From assembly GCF_900215145.1 (NCBI RefSeq), contig NZ_OBDO01000001.1, forward strand, positions 806,001 through 870,000: DNA of 64,000 nt, given 5' to 3'. Shown piece after piece: positions 8,102 through 16,829 of this stretch (position 1 is its first letter; every line of letters starts with the position of its first letter). A program made the translations under genes and the position numbers. Below the pieces are notes generated by a model. The model was not told the origin of the DNA. It saw only the letters and a program-made list of their open reading frames with translations, and did no database searches. The stretch comes from Geodermatophilus sabuli. Lineage in GTDB: Bacteria > Actinomycetota > Actinomycetes > Mycobacteriales > Geodermatophilaceae.

Positions 8102-9184
8102 GTGGCGACGCCTCGCCCTGCCCTGGGGCATGCAACCGATCAGTCCCACCCCGACCTCCCGGTCCTGTTCCGCCGCCCCCGCCTGGCCCGCCGACTCGGT
8201 CGCAGACTGGTCCTGGGCGCCACCGCCTCCCTTGCCCTGACGCTCCTGCCGGGGACTGCCGCCGCGGACCCGCAGCAGGCCGGCAGCGCCGCGCAGGCCG
8301 CCCAGCTGGTCACCGAGGCCGGCCGCGAGCTCGAGGCCGTGACCGAGCAGGTGAACGAGGCCCGCGAGGTGCTCGCGCAGCAGCAGGCCGCCGCGGACAG
8401 CGCCCGCCAGGCCGCCGCGGACGCCCAGCAGCGGCTCGACGCCCTCGACGGCCAGATCCGGCAGGTGGCCCGCACCGCCTACACAGGTGACGGGATGACG
8501 CAGCTGGACCTGCTCATGAGCAGCGGGTCGGCCGAGGACCTCGTCTCCCAGCTGGCCACGCTCGAGGTGATCGCCGGCCACACCACCGACGTCCTCGCCG
8601 AGGTCGCCGAGACCGCGGCCGGTGCCGACCGGGCCCGGCAGGACGCCGACGCCGCGGCAGCTCAGGCGCAGGCCACTCTCGACGACGTCACCGCCCGGCA
8701 GGGCCAGCTGGAGTCCGACATCGCCGACTACCAGGCGCAGTACGACGCGCTCTCGGCGCAGCAGCAGCAGGAGGTGGTCACCTCGCACGTCGGGCAGCCC
8801 GTGGCCACGCCGGCGCCGGCCGCCGCCTCCAGCGGTGCCGCGCAGGCCGCCGTCAACACGGCGCTCGCCCAGGTCGGTGACCCCTACGTGTGGGGCGCCG
8901 GCGGGCCGAACTCCTTCGACTGCTCGGGGCTCACCCAGTACGCCTACGCCGCGGCCGGTATCAGCCTCCCGCACTCCAGCCGCATCCAGTCCACGATGGG
9001 CACCGCGGTGTCCCGCGCCGACCTGCAGCCGGGCGACCTGATCTTCTACTACAGCCCGGTCAGCCACGTGTCGATGTACATCGGCAATGGCCAGATGGTG
9101 CACGCCTCGACGTCCGGCCAGCCGGTGAAGGTCGTCAGCGTCGACTCGATGGGCGGGATCACCGCCATGCGCCGCATCGCCTGA
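8102..9184 (+). CDS. NlpC/P60 peptidoglycan endopeptidase (RipA/Rv2190c-like)
   Basis: 360 residues. An Arg-rich N-terminus and hydrophobic stretch end at AAADPQQ, a plausible signal peptide. Residues 55-230 are an Ala/Gln/Glu-rich coiled coil (QAAQLVTEAGRELEAVTEQV), as in RipA-type hydrolases. The C-terminal NlpC/P60 domain carries Cys274 (NSFDCSGL), His322 (SPVSHVSM) and His334 (MVHAST). It should cut the D-Glu-mDAP bond in peptidoglycan stems, probably at the septum. The coiled coil may hold the enzyme inactive or anchor it. Expression is governed by the upstream c-di-AMP riboswitch. Start GTG 8102 has a loosely spaced GGAG upstream. Confidence 0.94.
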   Translation: MATPRPALGHATDQSHPDLPVLFRRPRLARRLGRRLVLGATASLALTLLPGTAAADPQQAGSAAQAAQLVTEAGRELEAVTEQVNEAREVLAQQQAAADSARQAAADAQQRLDALDGQIRQVARTAYTGDGMTQLDLLMSSGSAEDLVSQLATLEVIAGHTTDVLAEVAETAAGADRARQDADAAAAQAQATLDDVTARQGQLESDIADYQAQYDALSAQQQQEVVTSHVGQPVATPAPAAASSGAAQAAVNTALAQVGDPYVWGAGGPNSFDCSGLTQYAYAAAGISLPHSSRIQSTMGTAVSRADLQPGDLIFYYSPVSHVSMYIGNGQMVHASTSGQPVKVVSVDSMGGITAMRRIA

Positions 9185-9248
9185 CGACAGCCGCGGGAGC
9201 ATCGCAGCGAGGAACGAGCGAGGAGCGGACCGGGCGCGGAGTCAGGCC
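9183..9248. repeat. Dispersed repeat, copy 1 of 2
   Basis: A roughly 65-base segment beginning inside the NlpC/P60 stop codon is nearly identical to 35042-35107. The core is 40 bases with no mismatch (9195-9234 against 35054-35093). The flanks GACGACAGCC and CGGAGTC also match. Here it is intergenic; the other copy forms the end of a coding region. Confidence 0.9.
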
Positions 9249-9296
9249 GGGAGGTGCCGCGTGAGAGAGGACCAGCTGCCTCCTAGGATCGGCCGG

Positions 9297-10565
9297 GTGA
9301 GCGCCCGCCGGGCCGCGCTGCTGGCCGCGGGTGTGCTGGGCGCGGCCTTCGTGGTCGTCGTCGCCGTCGGCACGCCGTGGAACCTGCTGCCCGATCCGCC
9401 GGGTGGGGCCACCCCGATCCGCCCGGGCGCCGGACTGCCCCCCGGCGTGGCCGAGCGGGCGGAGTCCTTCGCCGCCGCGATCCGCCCGGCGTCGCTCGCC
9501 TCGCTCGTGCTCGGCCTGGTGGCCGCCGCGGTGCTGGCCCTGACCCCGCTCGGGCGGTGGCTGGTCCGGTCCGCGGCCCGGCCGCTCGGCGGCGGGTGGG
9601 TGTGGCAGGTGCTGCTCGGCACGGTGGCGCTGGTGTTGGCCGGCCGGCTGATCACACTGCCGCTGTCGGCCTACGGGGAGGTGGTCCGCCACCGGTTCGG
9701 ACTGTCGACGCGCAGCTGGCCGCTGTGGCTGCGGGACGTCGCGGTCTCCACCGCCATCGACGCCGTGCTCACCGCCCTGGCCCTGCTCGCCGTGGTGTGG
9801 CTGGCCCGGCGGGCGCCGCGGACGTGGTGGGGCTGGGCCGCGGGGGCCGCGGCCGCGATGGTGGTCGCCGGCTCCTTCCTGTACCCGGTGGTCATCGAGC
9901 CGGCGTTCAACCGCTTCGACCCGCTCCCGGCGGGGCAGCTGCGCACCGACCTGCTGGAGCTGGCCGAGGAGAACGGCACGCCCGTCGAGGACGTCCTCGT
10001 GGCCGACGCCTCGCGGCGGACGACGGCGCTCAACGCCTACGTCTCGGGCTTCGGGTCGACCCGGCGCATCGTGCTGTACGACACGACGCTGGCCCAGTTG
10101 CCCGACGCCGAGATCGAGTCGATCGCTGCCCACGAGCTCGGCCACGTCGCCAGCGACGACGTCCTCACCGGGACGCTGGAGGGGGCGCTGGGAGCCGCGG
10201 CGGCGGTGGCCCTGCTGGGGTGGCTGCTGTCGTGGACGCCGCTGCTGCGGCGGGCCGGCGCCGACTCCGCCGGCGATCCCCGGGTCGTGCCGCTCGTGCT
10301 GTTCCTGGCCGCCGTGGGCACGGTGGTGGCCATGCCCGTGCAGAACCTGGTCTCCCGGCACGTGGAGGGGCGCGCCGACCTGCACGCCCTCGACCTCACC
10401 GGGGACGCCGAGGCGTTCGTGGCCATGCAGAACCGGCTGGCCACCGCGAACCTCTCCGACCCGGACCCGCCGGCGGCCTGGCACTGGTTCTTCGGCTCGC
10501 ACCCGACCGGGCCGCAGCGGGTGGCGTTCGCGGAGGACTGGCAGCGGCTGCAGGAGGCCGGGTGA
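9297..10565 (+). CDS. M48-family zinc metalloprotease (Ste24/HtpX-like)
   Basis: 422 residues. An N-terminal membrane helix directly follows the start (LLAAGVLGAAFVVVVAVG), with three or four more helices before the catalytic domain. The zinc motif HELGH spans 279-283 (AAHELGHVASDD), and the third ligand is probably in the VEGRADLHALDL region. It is expected to cleave membrane-protein substrates at the cytoplasmic face. The GTG at 9297 is chosen over 9261 because TAGGAT stands 7 bases upstream (leaderless arrangement) and the hydrophobic helix then begins at once. Its TGA overlaps the GTG of the mannosyltransferase gene by 4 bases (GTGA), so the two are probably translated together. Confidence 0.92.
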   Translation: MSARRAALLAAGVLGAAFVVVVAVGTPWNLLPDPPGGATPIRPGAGLPPGVAERAESFAAAIRPASLASLVLGLVAAAVLALTPLGRWLVRSAARPLGGGWVWQVLLGTVALVLAGRLITLPLSAYGEVVRHRFGLSTRSWPLWLRDVAVSTAIDAVLTALALLAVVWLARRAPRTWWGWAAGAAAAMVVAGSFLYPVVIEPAFNRFDPLPAGQLRTDLLELAEENGTPVEDVLVADASRRTTALNAYVSGFGSTRRIVLYDTTLAQLPDAEIESIAAHELGHVASDDVLTGTLEGALGAAAAVALLGWLLSWTPLLRRAGADSAGDPRVVPLVLFLAAVGTVVAMPVQNLVSRHVEGRADLHALDLTGDAEAFVAMQNRLATANLSDPDPPAAWHWFFGSHPTGPQRVAFAEDWQRLQEAG

Positions 10566-11692
10566 GGACGCTCGTCGTCACCAACGACTTCCCGCCGCGC
10601 CAGGGCGGCATCCAGACCTTCGTCGCGGCGCTCCTGGCCCGCCGCCCACCGGACTCCCTCGTCGTCCTCGCCTCCCGCTCGCCGGGCTGGGAGGAGTACG
10701 ACGCCGCGCTGCCGTACCCGGTGGTGCGCCGGCCGACCGGCATGCTGCTGCCCACACCCGCCACGGCGCGGGCCGCGACCGACCTCGCCCGGCGTCACGG
10801 CTGCGACACCGCCTTCTTCGGAGCGGCCGCACCCCTCGGCCTGCTCGCGCCGGCGTTGCGGGCGGCCGGGGTCGGTCACCTGGTCGGGGCGACCCACGGC
10901 CACGAGACCGGGTGGGTCGCGCTGCCGGGGGCGCGGCAGCTCATGCGGCGCATCGCCGGAGGCCTCGACGTCCTGACCCACATCAGCGAGTACACCCGCC
11001 AACGGCTGGCGCCCGCACTGGGCGGGGCGACGCGCCTGGCGCAGCTGTCGCCGGGGGTGGACGTCGAGCTGTTCACGCCGGACGCCGACGGGACGGCGGT
11101 GCGCCGGCGGTACGGGCTCGGGGACGCGCCGGTGGTGGTGTGCGTCTCCCGGCTGGTGCGGCGCAAGGGGCAGGACGTCCTCGTCGCCGGGTGGCCGCGG
11201 GTCCTGGCCCGCCACCCCGGTGCCCGCCTGCTGCTGGTCGGCGGCGGCCCGCTGGAGGGCGGCCTGCGCCGCGCCGTGGCGGCCGCGGGGCTCGAGGACT
11301 CCGTCGTCCTCACCGGAGCCGTGCGCCCGGAGGAACTGCCCGAGCACTACGCCGCCGGGGACGTCTTCGCGATGCCCTGCCGCACCCGCCGCGGCGGGCT
11401 GGACGTCGAGGGGCTGGGCATGGTCTACCTCGAGGCGGCCGCCAGCGGCCGGCCGGTGGTCGCCGGCACCTCCGGTGGCGCACCCGAGACGGTGCGGGAG
11501 GGCGTGACCGGGCACGTCGTCGCCGATCCCCGGTCGCCGGACGGCGTCGCGGCGACGGTCAACCACCTGCTCGACGACCCGGACCGGGCGCGGGCCATGG
11601 GTGCGGCCGGTCGCGCGTGGGTCGAGCAGCGGTGGTCGTGGTCGTCGATCGCGGCCACCTTCGCCACCCTGCTGGACCCCGCACAGCGCTGA
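10562..11692 (+). CDS. pimB: GT4 mannosyltransferase, PimB'-like
   Basis: 376 residues, starting MRTLVVTNDFPPRQGG, the typical GT-B opening of PimB/PimC-type enzymes. The C-terminal half has the nucleotide-binding segment VCVSRLVRRKGQDVL and the EX7E motif (Glu283/Glu291 in DVEGLGMVYLEAA). By family and by its place next to NlpC/P60 and fadD15 genes (as Rv2188c in M. tuberculosis), it should add the second mannose, from GDP-mannose, to phosphatidyl-myo-inositol mannoside at the inner membrane face. The GTG start overlaps the protease stop. Other GT4 acceptors cannot be ruled out from sequence alone. Confidence 0.88.
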   Translation: MRTLVVTNDFPPRQGGIQTFVAALLARRPPDSLVVLASRSPGWEEYDAALPYPVVRRPTGMLLPTPATARAATDLARRHGCDTAFFGAAAPLGLLAPALRAAGVGHLVGATHGHETGWVALPGARQLMRRIAGGLDVLTHISEYTRQRLAPALGGATRLAQLSPGVDVELFTPDADGTAVRRRYGLGDAPVVVCVSRLVRRKGQDVLVAGWPRVLARHPGARLLLVGGGPLEGGLRRAVAAAGLEDSVVLTGAVRPEELPEHYAAGDVFAMPCRTRRGGLDVEGLGMVYLEAAASGRPVVAGTSGGAPETVREGVTGHVVADPRSPDGVAATVNHLLDDPDRARAMGAAGRAWVEQRWSWSSIAATFATLLDPAQR

Positions 11693-11725
11693 GCCCCGCC
11701 CCGCACACGGAGCGGGACGGGGCTC
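11691..11725. terminator. Bidirectional terminator hairpin
   Basis: GAGCCCCGCCCCGC and GCGGGACGGGGCTC form a nearly perfect 14-bp stem with a 7-base loop. It overlaps the stop of pimB and lies 6 bases beyond the end of the convergent acyl-CoA synthetase gene. There is no T-tract, as is common in actinobacteria. Confidence 0.7.
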
Positions 11726-11731
11726 GGCGGG

Positions 11732-13582
11732 TCAGCGGCCCTGCTGCAGGGTCCCGCCCCGAGCCTGTGAGGGGTGGGGGGCAGCGGGGTCCTTCTGGTA
11801 GATGGCCTCGACCTCGGCGTCGAACTCCTTCATCACCACGGCCCGCTTGAGCTTGAGGCTCGGGGTGAGCATCCCGTTCGCCTCGGTGAAGTCGGTGGCC
11901 AGGACCCGGAACCTCTTGATCGACTCCGCCTTGGACACCGCCTTGTTCGCCTCGGTGACCGCCGACTCGATCTCGGCCAGGACGTCGGAGTCCTCGGTCA
12001 GCTCGCCCACCGACGTGCCGGCCGGCTTGCCCTTGGACTCCAGCCAGGCCGGGAGGGCCTCCTCGTCGAGGGTGATCAGCGCGCCGATGAACGGGCGCTG
12101 GTCGCCGACGACGATGCACTGGCTGATCAGCCGGTGGGCGCGCAGCCTGTCCTCCAGGACCGCCGGGGCGACGTTCTTGCCGCCCGCGGTCACCAGGATC
12201 TCCTTCTTGCGCCCGGTGATCCGGATGAAGCCGTCGCTGTCGATGTCCCCCAGGTCGCCGGTGCGGAACCAGCCGTCGGGGTCGATGGCCTCGGCGGTGG
12301 CCTGCTCGTTCTTCCAGTAACCGGGCATCACGATCCCACCGCGGATGAGGATCTCCCCGTCGTCGGCGATCGCGGCCTGGACACCGGGCAGCGGCCGGCC
12401 GACGGTGCCCATCCGGAAGGCGGCGTCGTGGTTCACCGCGGCCGCCGCGGTGGTCTCGGTCAGCCCGTAGCCCTCGTAGACGGTGACGCCGAGGCCGCGG
12501 AAGAAGTGGCCGAGCCGCTCACCGAGCGGGGCGCCGCCGGAGATCGCGCCCTGGCAGCGCCCTCCGAGAGCGGCCCGCAGCTTGCCGTAGACGAGCTTGT
12601 CGAACAGCGCGTGCTGGGCCCGCAGCAGCAGCCCGGGGCCGCCGGTGTCCTGCGCGCGGGACCAGTCGATGGCCACCTGCGCCGCCCGGTCGAAGATCTT
12701 CCCCTTGCCGTCGCCCTCGGCCTTGGCCTTCGCCTGGTTGTAGACCTTCTCGAACACCCGGGGGACGGCGAGGACGAACGTCGGCTGGAAGGCGCCGAGG
12801 TCCGCCACGAGGTTGGACACGTCGGCGGTGTGGCCGATGACGGTGCGGGTCTTGACCGCGCCGACCTCCAGCACCCGCGCGAGCACGTGCGCCAGCGGGA
12901 TGAACAGCAGCAGCGACCCGTCCTCGTTGAGGAACCGGTCCAGCAGGGTCATCCCGTTGCCGATCTCGAACAGGAAGTTGGCGTGGGTGAGCTCGCACCC
13001 CTTGGGCCGCCCGGTGGTGCCGCTGGTGTAGATGATCGTGGCCGGGCTCGAGGAGTGGAGCGTGGCGCGGCGGGCCTGCAGCTCGCTGTCCGGGACGTCG
13101 GCCCCGGCGGCGGTCAGCGTGCCCAGGGCGTCGTCGTCGATGACCCACACCGGGCCCAGCTCCGGCGCCTGGTCGCGGACGGAGTCGACCGCCTCGGCGT
13201 GCTCGGGGCGCTCGACGACGGCGGCGCGGGCACCGGAGTCGGACAGGATCCACGCCACCTGGTCGGGGCTGGAGGTCTCGTAGACGGGGACGACGACACC
13301 GCCGGCGGCCCAGATGGCGAAGTCCAGGACGGTCCACTCGTAGCGGGTCTTGGCCTGCAGGGCGACCCGGTCGCCGGCCTGGACGCCGGAGGCGATCAGC
13401 CCCTTGGCGACGCCGTCCACCTGGGCGCCGAACTCCCGCCAGGTGACGTCCTCCCACCGGCCGTCGCGGCGGACCCGGAGGCCGACGTCGTCGCCGTGCG
13501 CGGTCACGTTGGTGGTGAGCAGGTCGGGCAGGGCCTCGTCGGCCCGCACCTCGGTCGTCGCCGGGACGCTGAACTCGCGCAC
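11732..13582 (-). CDS. fadD15: Long-chain acyl-CoA synthetase (FadD15-like)
   Basis: 616 residues of the ANL adenylating family. The phosphate loop YTSGTTGRPKG spans 185-195. YEGYGLTET (A5) and the C-terminal hinge and catalytic-lysine region (RITGRKKEILVTAGGKNVAP) are intact, so a complete fatty acid to acyl-AMP to acyl-CoA reaction is expected. Length matches the large long-chain synthetases. It starts at GTG with GGGAGGAGAGG upstream; a -10-like TAGATT lies at 13649-13654 on this strand, giving a leader of about 60 bases. It is convergent with pimB, as fadD15 is in mycobacteria. The preferred chain length cannot be read from sequence. Confidence 0.93.
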   Translation of the reverse strand: MREFSVPATTEVRADEALPDLLTTNVTAHGDDVGLRVRRDGRWEDVTWREFGAQVDGVAKGLIASGVQAGDRVALQAKTRYEWTVLDFAIWAAGGVVVPVYETSSPDQVAWILSDSGARAAVVERPEHAEAVDSVRDQAPELGPVWVIDDDALGTLTAAGADVPDSELQARRATLHSSSPATIIYTSGTTGRPKGCELTHANFLFEIGNGMTLLDRFLNEDGSLLLFIPLAHVLARVLEVGAVKTRTVIGHTADVSNLVADLGAFQPTFVLAVPRVFEKVYNQAKAKAEGDGKGKIFDRAAQVAIDWSRAQDTGGPGLLLRAQHALFDKLVYGKLRAALGGRCQGAISGGAPLGERLGHFFRGLGVTVYEGYGLTETTAAAAVNHDAAFRMGTVGRPLPGVQAAIADDGEILIRGGIVMPGYWKNEQATAEAIDPDGWFRTGDLGDIDSDGFIRITGRKKEILVTAGGKNVAPAVLEDRLRAHRLISQCIVVGDQRPFIGALITLDEEALPAWLESKGKPAGTSVGELTEDSDVLAEIESAVTEANKAVSKAESIKRFRVLATDFTEANGMLTPSLKLKRAVVMKEFDAEVEAIYQKDPAAPHPSQARGGTLQQGR

Positions 13583-13734
13583 GCCTGGTCCTCTCCTCCC
13601 CGCCCGACCACGGCACCGTCGCCTGCGGCCCCGGACCGGGACGGCCCAAATCTAGCCGCTGGGGGCTACCGGTGAGTAGCAGGCGCACGTGCCACGACCG
13701 GGCGACAGAACGGGGAGCGGTTAGCCTGCTGCCC

Positions 13735-14166
13735 ATGGCCGACCAGTCCACCCAGTCGATCACCGTCGAGGCTCCCGCGGCGGACGTCATGGCGGTCATC
13801 GCCGACTTCGAGGCCTACCCCCAGTGGGTCGCCGCGGCCCAGCAGGTCGAGGTCGTCGAGGCCGGCCCCGACGGCCGGGCCCGCCGCGTGCACTTCGTCA
13901 TCGACGCGGGGATGGTCAAGGACGACTACGTCCTGGAGTACGACTGGGACGGCGACCGCCGGGTCTCCTGGCACCTCGTGCAGGGCCAGATGCAGAAGCG
14001 CCAGGAGGGCTCCTACACCCTCGACGAGCGCGGCGGCCGCACCGAGGTGACCTACCGGATCACCATCGACACCCACCTCCCGCTGCTGGGGATGTTCAAG
14101 CGGAAGGCGGAGAAGGTCATCCTCGACACCGCCCTCAAGGAGCTCAAGAAGCGCGTCGAGGGCTGA
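13735..14166 (+). CDS. SRPBCC/polyketide-cyclase-like lipid-binding protein (Rv2185c-like)
   Basis: 143 residues covering one START/SRPBCC fold: the N-terminal strand and helix (QSITVEAPAADVMAVIADFEAYPQWV), then antiparallel strands and the long C-terminal helix (ILDTALKELKKRVEG). Such proteins bind hydrophobic ligands. ATG 13735 is chosen since TAGCCT (13722-13727) lies exactly 7 bases upstream, a leaderless promoter. It is followed 8 bases later by the ArsA-like gene, so they form one operon (SRPBCC, ArsA-like, repeat protein, ROK kinase) matching Rv2185c-Rv2183c. The ligand is unknown; lipid handling would fit the neighbouring acyl-CoA synthetase and acyltransferase. Confidence 0.9.
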   Translation: MADQSTQSITVEAPAADVMAVIADFEAYPQWVAAAQQVEVVEAGPDGRARRVHFVIDAGMVKDDYVLEYDWDGDRRVSWHLVQGQMQKRQEGSYTLDERGGRTEVTYRITIDTHLPLLGMFKRKAEKVILDTALKELKKRVEG

Positions 14167-14174
14167 CCGGCTCC

Positions 14175-15332
14175 GTGCGCACGCTGCTCCTCACCGGCCC
14201 CGGTGGAGCCGGTGCCTCGACCCTCGCGGCGGCCGCCGCGGTCCGGGCCGCGCGCTCCGGCCGCCGCACCCTGCTGCTGACCGCCGCGCCGCCCCCGGGG
14301 TGGTCCACGGTCCCCGGCCTGACCGTCGACCCGGTGGCACCCCTCGGCGCCCTCGAGTCGCTCTGGGATGCCTCGCTCACTGCGCTGTCGGCGGCCGTCC
14401 CCGGGGTCGCGCTGCCGCCACCGAGCTCCGTCGTCCCGCTGCCCGGCGCCCGGGACCTCGCGCTGCTCGCCCGCCTGGCGCGTGCGGTGGACGACGCCGA
14501 GGTCGACCGGGTCGTGGTCGACGCCGGTCCGCTGCCCTCCGGTGCGGCGCTCGTCGGCCTGCCCGGCGTGCTGCGCTGGTGGCTGCACCAGGCGCTGCCG
14601 ACGCGGCTGCGCATGCTGGGCGCCGTCCGCACCGCCGCGGTCCGGGCCGGTGCCGTCCAGCGCGGGCCGGTCGACGCGGCGCTGGACGCCGTGCCCGCGC
14701 TCGAGCAGCTCCTCGGCCGGGTGGACCTCACCGACCCGGCCACCACCGAGGTCCGGCTGGTCGCCCCGCCCCGCCCCGACGCCGTGCCGGTGCTGCGCGC
14801 GGCGGTGACCGCCCTGGCGCTGCACGGGCAGCGGCCGACCGCCGTCCACACGCGGGTGCTCCCCGCCGACGGGGCGGGGGAGTGGTGGCGCCGGCGCGGC
14901 GCCGAGCAGGAGGCCGTCCTCGCCGCGCTCGCCGAGCTGGCCCCCGTGCGGCGCGTCGAGGAGTCCCCGGAGGCACCGGAGGACGTCGTCGCGCTCGCCG
15001 CGCTCCTCCCCGACGGGGACGACGACGCCGTCCCCGCGGCTCCCTTCCTCCCCGTGTCCGAGCGCGTCGACGGCGGCCGACGGCTGGTGCTCGCCCTGCC
15101 CTTCGCCGAGCGCGAGGGCCTGGAACTGACCCGCTGGCAGGATGACCTCGTGGTCACCGTCGCCGGGGCCCGCCGGTCGATCCGGCTCGACGCGCTCCTG
15201 CGCCGGTGCCTGGTGACCGCCGGGCAGCTCGCCGACGCCGGCACCGCGCGGGCCCGGCTCGAGGTCACCTTCACACCCGATCCACAGCAGTGGCCGGCCG
15301 ACCTGCTGGCCGCCGAGGGGAGCAGCACATGA
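14175..15332 (+). CDS. ArsA/MinD-like P-loop protein with degenerate P-loop (Rv2184c-like)
   Basis: 385 residues. The opening MRTLLLTGPGGAGASTLAAA is that of ArsA/Get3-type deviant Walker ATPases, but the P-loop (residues 8-16, GPGGAGAST) lacks both the signature lysine and the usual terminal lysine. The last 80 residues (ALPFAEREGLELTRWQDDLVVTVAG) resemble the C-terminal ArsA/HSP20-like strand domain of actinobacterial relatives. It may bind nucleotide weakly or not at all, so the name ATPase is cautious. GTG 14175 starts 8 bases after the SRPBCC stop. The stop overlaps the next ATG by 4 bases (ATGA), implying tight coupling. Confidence 0.8.
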   Translation: MRTLLLTGPGGAGASTLAAAAAVRAARSGRRTLLLTAAPPPGWSTVPGLTVDPVAPLGALESLWDASLTALSAAVPGVALPPPSSVVPLPGARDLALLARLARAVDDAEVDRVVVDAGPLPSGAALVGLPGVLRWWLHQALPTRLRMLGAVRTAAVRAGAVQRGPVDAALDAVPALEQLLGRVDLTDPATTEVRLVAPPRPDAVPVLRAAVTALALHGQRPTAVHTRVLPADGAGEWWRRRGAEQEAVLAALAELAPVRRVEESPEAPEDVVALAALLPDGDDDAVPAAPFLPVSERVDGGRRLVLALPFAEREGLELTRWQDDLVVTVAGARRSIRLDALLRRCLVTAGQLADAGTARARLEVTFTPDPQQWPADLLAAEGSST

Positions 15333-15817
15333 CCGACGAACCCGACTGGGTCGAGCAGGCCCGCCGGCTGGTCGCCGGCCTGGGCCAGACCCTCGGCGAG
15401 GCCGCGCGGAGCGGCGCCCGCACCACCGGGGCGGAGCCCGGCCACCCGGCCGACTGCCGCTGGTGCCCGGTCTGCCAGGTCGCCGCGGTCGTGCGGGGTG
15501 AGCGGCCCGAGGTGACCGCCGCCCTCGCCGACGTGCTCGGTGCCGCGGCCACGGCGCTGCGCTCCTTCGCCGAGCAGTCCCCGGCCACCGCTCCGGCCCA
15601 CGGCACCGCTCCGGCCGACGGCACCGCTCCGGCCCACGGCACCGCTCCGGCCGACGGCACGGCTCCGGCCCACGGCACCGCTCCGGCCGACGGCACCGCT
15701 CCCGCCGACGGCGGGGCTGCGGCCGACGGCACCGCTCCCGCCGACGGCGGGGCTGCGGCCGACGGTGCGGCCGTGCCGGAGCCGGCGGTGCCCGTGCAGC
15801 GCATCGAGATCGCCTGA
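15329..15817 (+). CDS. Hypothetical protein with Cys pair and 18-base repeat tail (Rv2183c-like)
   Basis: 162 residues. The N-terminal 85 residues are a small helical domain with CRWCPVCQ (two overlapping CxxC-type pairs, likely Zn or a redox site). The rest is a low-complexity tail of alternating TAPAHG and TAPADG hexapeptides, later becoming APADGGA AADG, encoded by ten 18-base units. The tail is probably disordered and acidic to neutral. The start overlaps the ArsA-like stop (ATGA), and the stop directly abuts the GTG of the ROK kinase. By position it matches Rv2183c. Function is unknown; tail length probably varies between strains. Confidence 0.82.
   Translation: MTDEPDWVEQARRLVAGLGQTLGEAARSGARTTGAEPGHPADCRWCPVCQVAAVVRGERPEVTAALADVLGAAATALRSFAEQSPATAPAHGTAPADGTAPAHGTAPADGTAPAHGTAPADGTAPADGGAAADGTAPADGGAAADGAAVPEPAVPVQRIEIA
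15590..15769 (+). repeat. Ten 18-base tandem repeat units inside a coding region
   Basis: Units of the form GCTCCGGCCCACGGCACC and GCTCCGGCCGACGGCACC alternate at first, giving a 36-base higher-order period. The last four alternate GCTCCCGCCGACGGCGGG with GCTGCGGCCGACGGCACC-type units. Being multiples of three, unit gain or loss keeps the frame. Confidence 0.95.
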
Positions 15818-16825
15818 GTGGCCGCCATCCCGCGCTCCCCGCAGCCGGACGCCGCCGACCTCCCGGCGCTCGGCATCGACATCGGCGGGACCAAGGTCGC
15901 CGGCGGCGTCGTCGCCCCGGACGGGACCCTGCTCGCCACCGCCCGCCGGGCCACCCCCGGATTCTCGGTCAGCGAGACGGAGGACGCGATCGCCGCCGTC
16001 GTCGACGACCTCGCGCGCGTGCACGGCGGTCCGCTGGTGGGCGTGGGCGTCGGCGCGGCCGGCTGGTTCGACCGCACCGGCGACACCGTCCTGTTCAGCC
16101 CGCACCTGGCCTGGCGGAACTCGACCCTGCGCAAGGACCTCGCGACGCGGCTGCAACGGCCGATGTGGGTGGGCAACGACGCCGACGCCGCCGCCTGGGC
16201 CGAGTACCGCTACGGCGCGGCCACCGGCGCCGACCTCGCGTTGATGATCACGCTCGGCACCGGCATCGGCGGCGGCATCGTCATGGACGGCCGGCTGCAG
16301 CGCGGGTCGCACGGCGTGGCGGGGGAGTGGGGGCACATGCGCGTCGTCCCCGACGGGCGGCTGTGCGCGTGCGGCAACCGCGGCTGCTGGGAGCAGTACG
16401 CCAGCGGCACCGCGCTCGGGCAGACCGCCCGCGAGGTGGCCCGCAGCTCCCCGGCGGCCGCGGCGCTGCTGCTGGAGCGGGTCGGCGGGGAGGCCGACCG
16501 GCTCACCGGGGAGGACGTCGCGCGGGCCGCGGCCGAGGGCGATCCGCTGGCCCTGGAGCTGCTGGCCGAGGTCGGCTCCTGGCTCGGGCAGGGGATCGCC
16601 GACCTCGCCGCAGTCCTGGACCCCGAGGTGGTCGTCATCGGCGGGGGCGTCAGCGTGCTCGGCGAGATGGTGCTGCGCCCGGCGCGGGAACGGCTGCAAC
16701 GGGCGCTGCCCGGCCGTGGCTTCCGGCCCGGCCCCCGCGTGGTGGCCGCCCGGCTCGGCCCGCAGGCGGGCCTGGTCGGCGCCGCGGACCTGGTGCGCCG
16801 CGCCGCCTCGGAGGGCGCGGGGTGA
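15818..16825 (+). CDS. glk: ROK-family glucokinase
   Basis: 335 residues. The N-terminal phosphate motif is GIDIGGTK (19-26), followed by the sugar-binding region VGNDADAAAWAEY, HxxxE-type GVAGEWGHMRV, and the ROK zinc motif CACGNRGCWEQY. These mark ATP-dependent glucose phosphorylation to glucose-6-phosphate in the cytoplasm. Its GTG follows the previous stop with no gap, so it is the fourth gene of the SRPBCC/ArsA-like operon. A polyphosphate-specific glucokinase would show its own signature, which I do not see. N-acetylglucosamine or N-acetylmannosamine kinases of the same family are alternatives. Confidence 0.88.
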   Translation: MAAIPRSPQPDAADLPALGIDIGGTKVAGGVVAPDGTLLATARRATPGFSVSETEDAIAAVVDDLARVHGGPLVGVGVGAAGWFDRTGDTVLFSPHLAWRNSTLRKDLATRLQRPMWVGNDADAAAWAEYRYGAATGADLALMITLGTGIGGGIVMDGRLQRGSHGVAGEWGHMRVVPDGRLCACGNRGCWEQYASGTALGQTAREVARSSPAAAALLLERVGGEADRLTGEDVARAAAEGDPLALELLAEVGSWLGQGIADLAAVLDPEVVVIGGGVSVLGEMVLRPARERLQRALPGRGFRPGPRVVAARLGPQAGLVGAADLVRRAASEGAG

Positions 16826-16829
16826 ACGC

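Noticed and set aside
15590-15769. Possible CRISPR array or iteron origin
   Set aside because: Adjacent 18-base units lie inside a reading frame with no spacers and no replication gene nearby.
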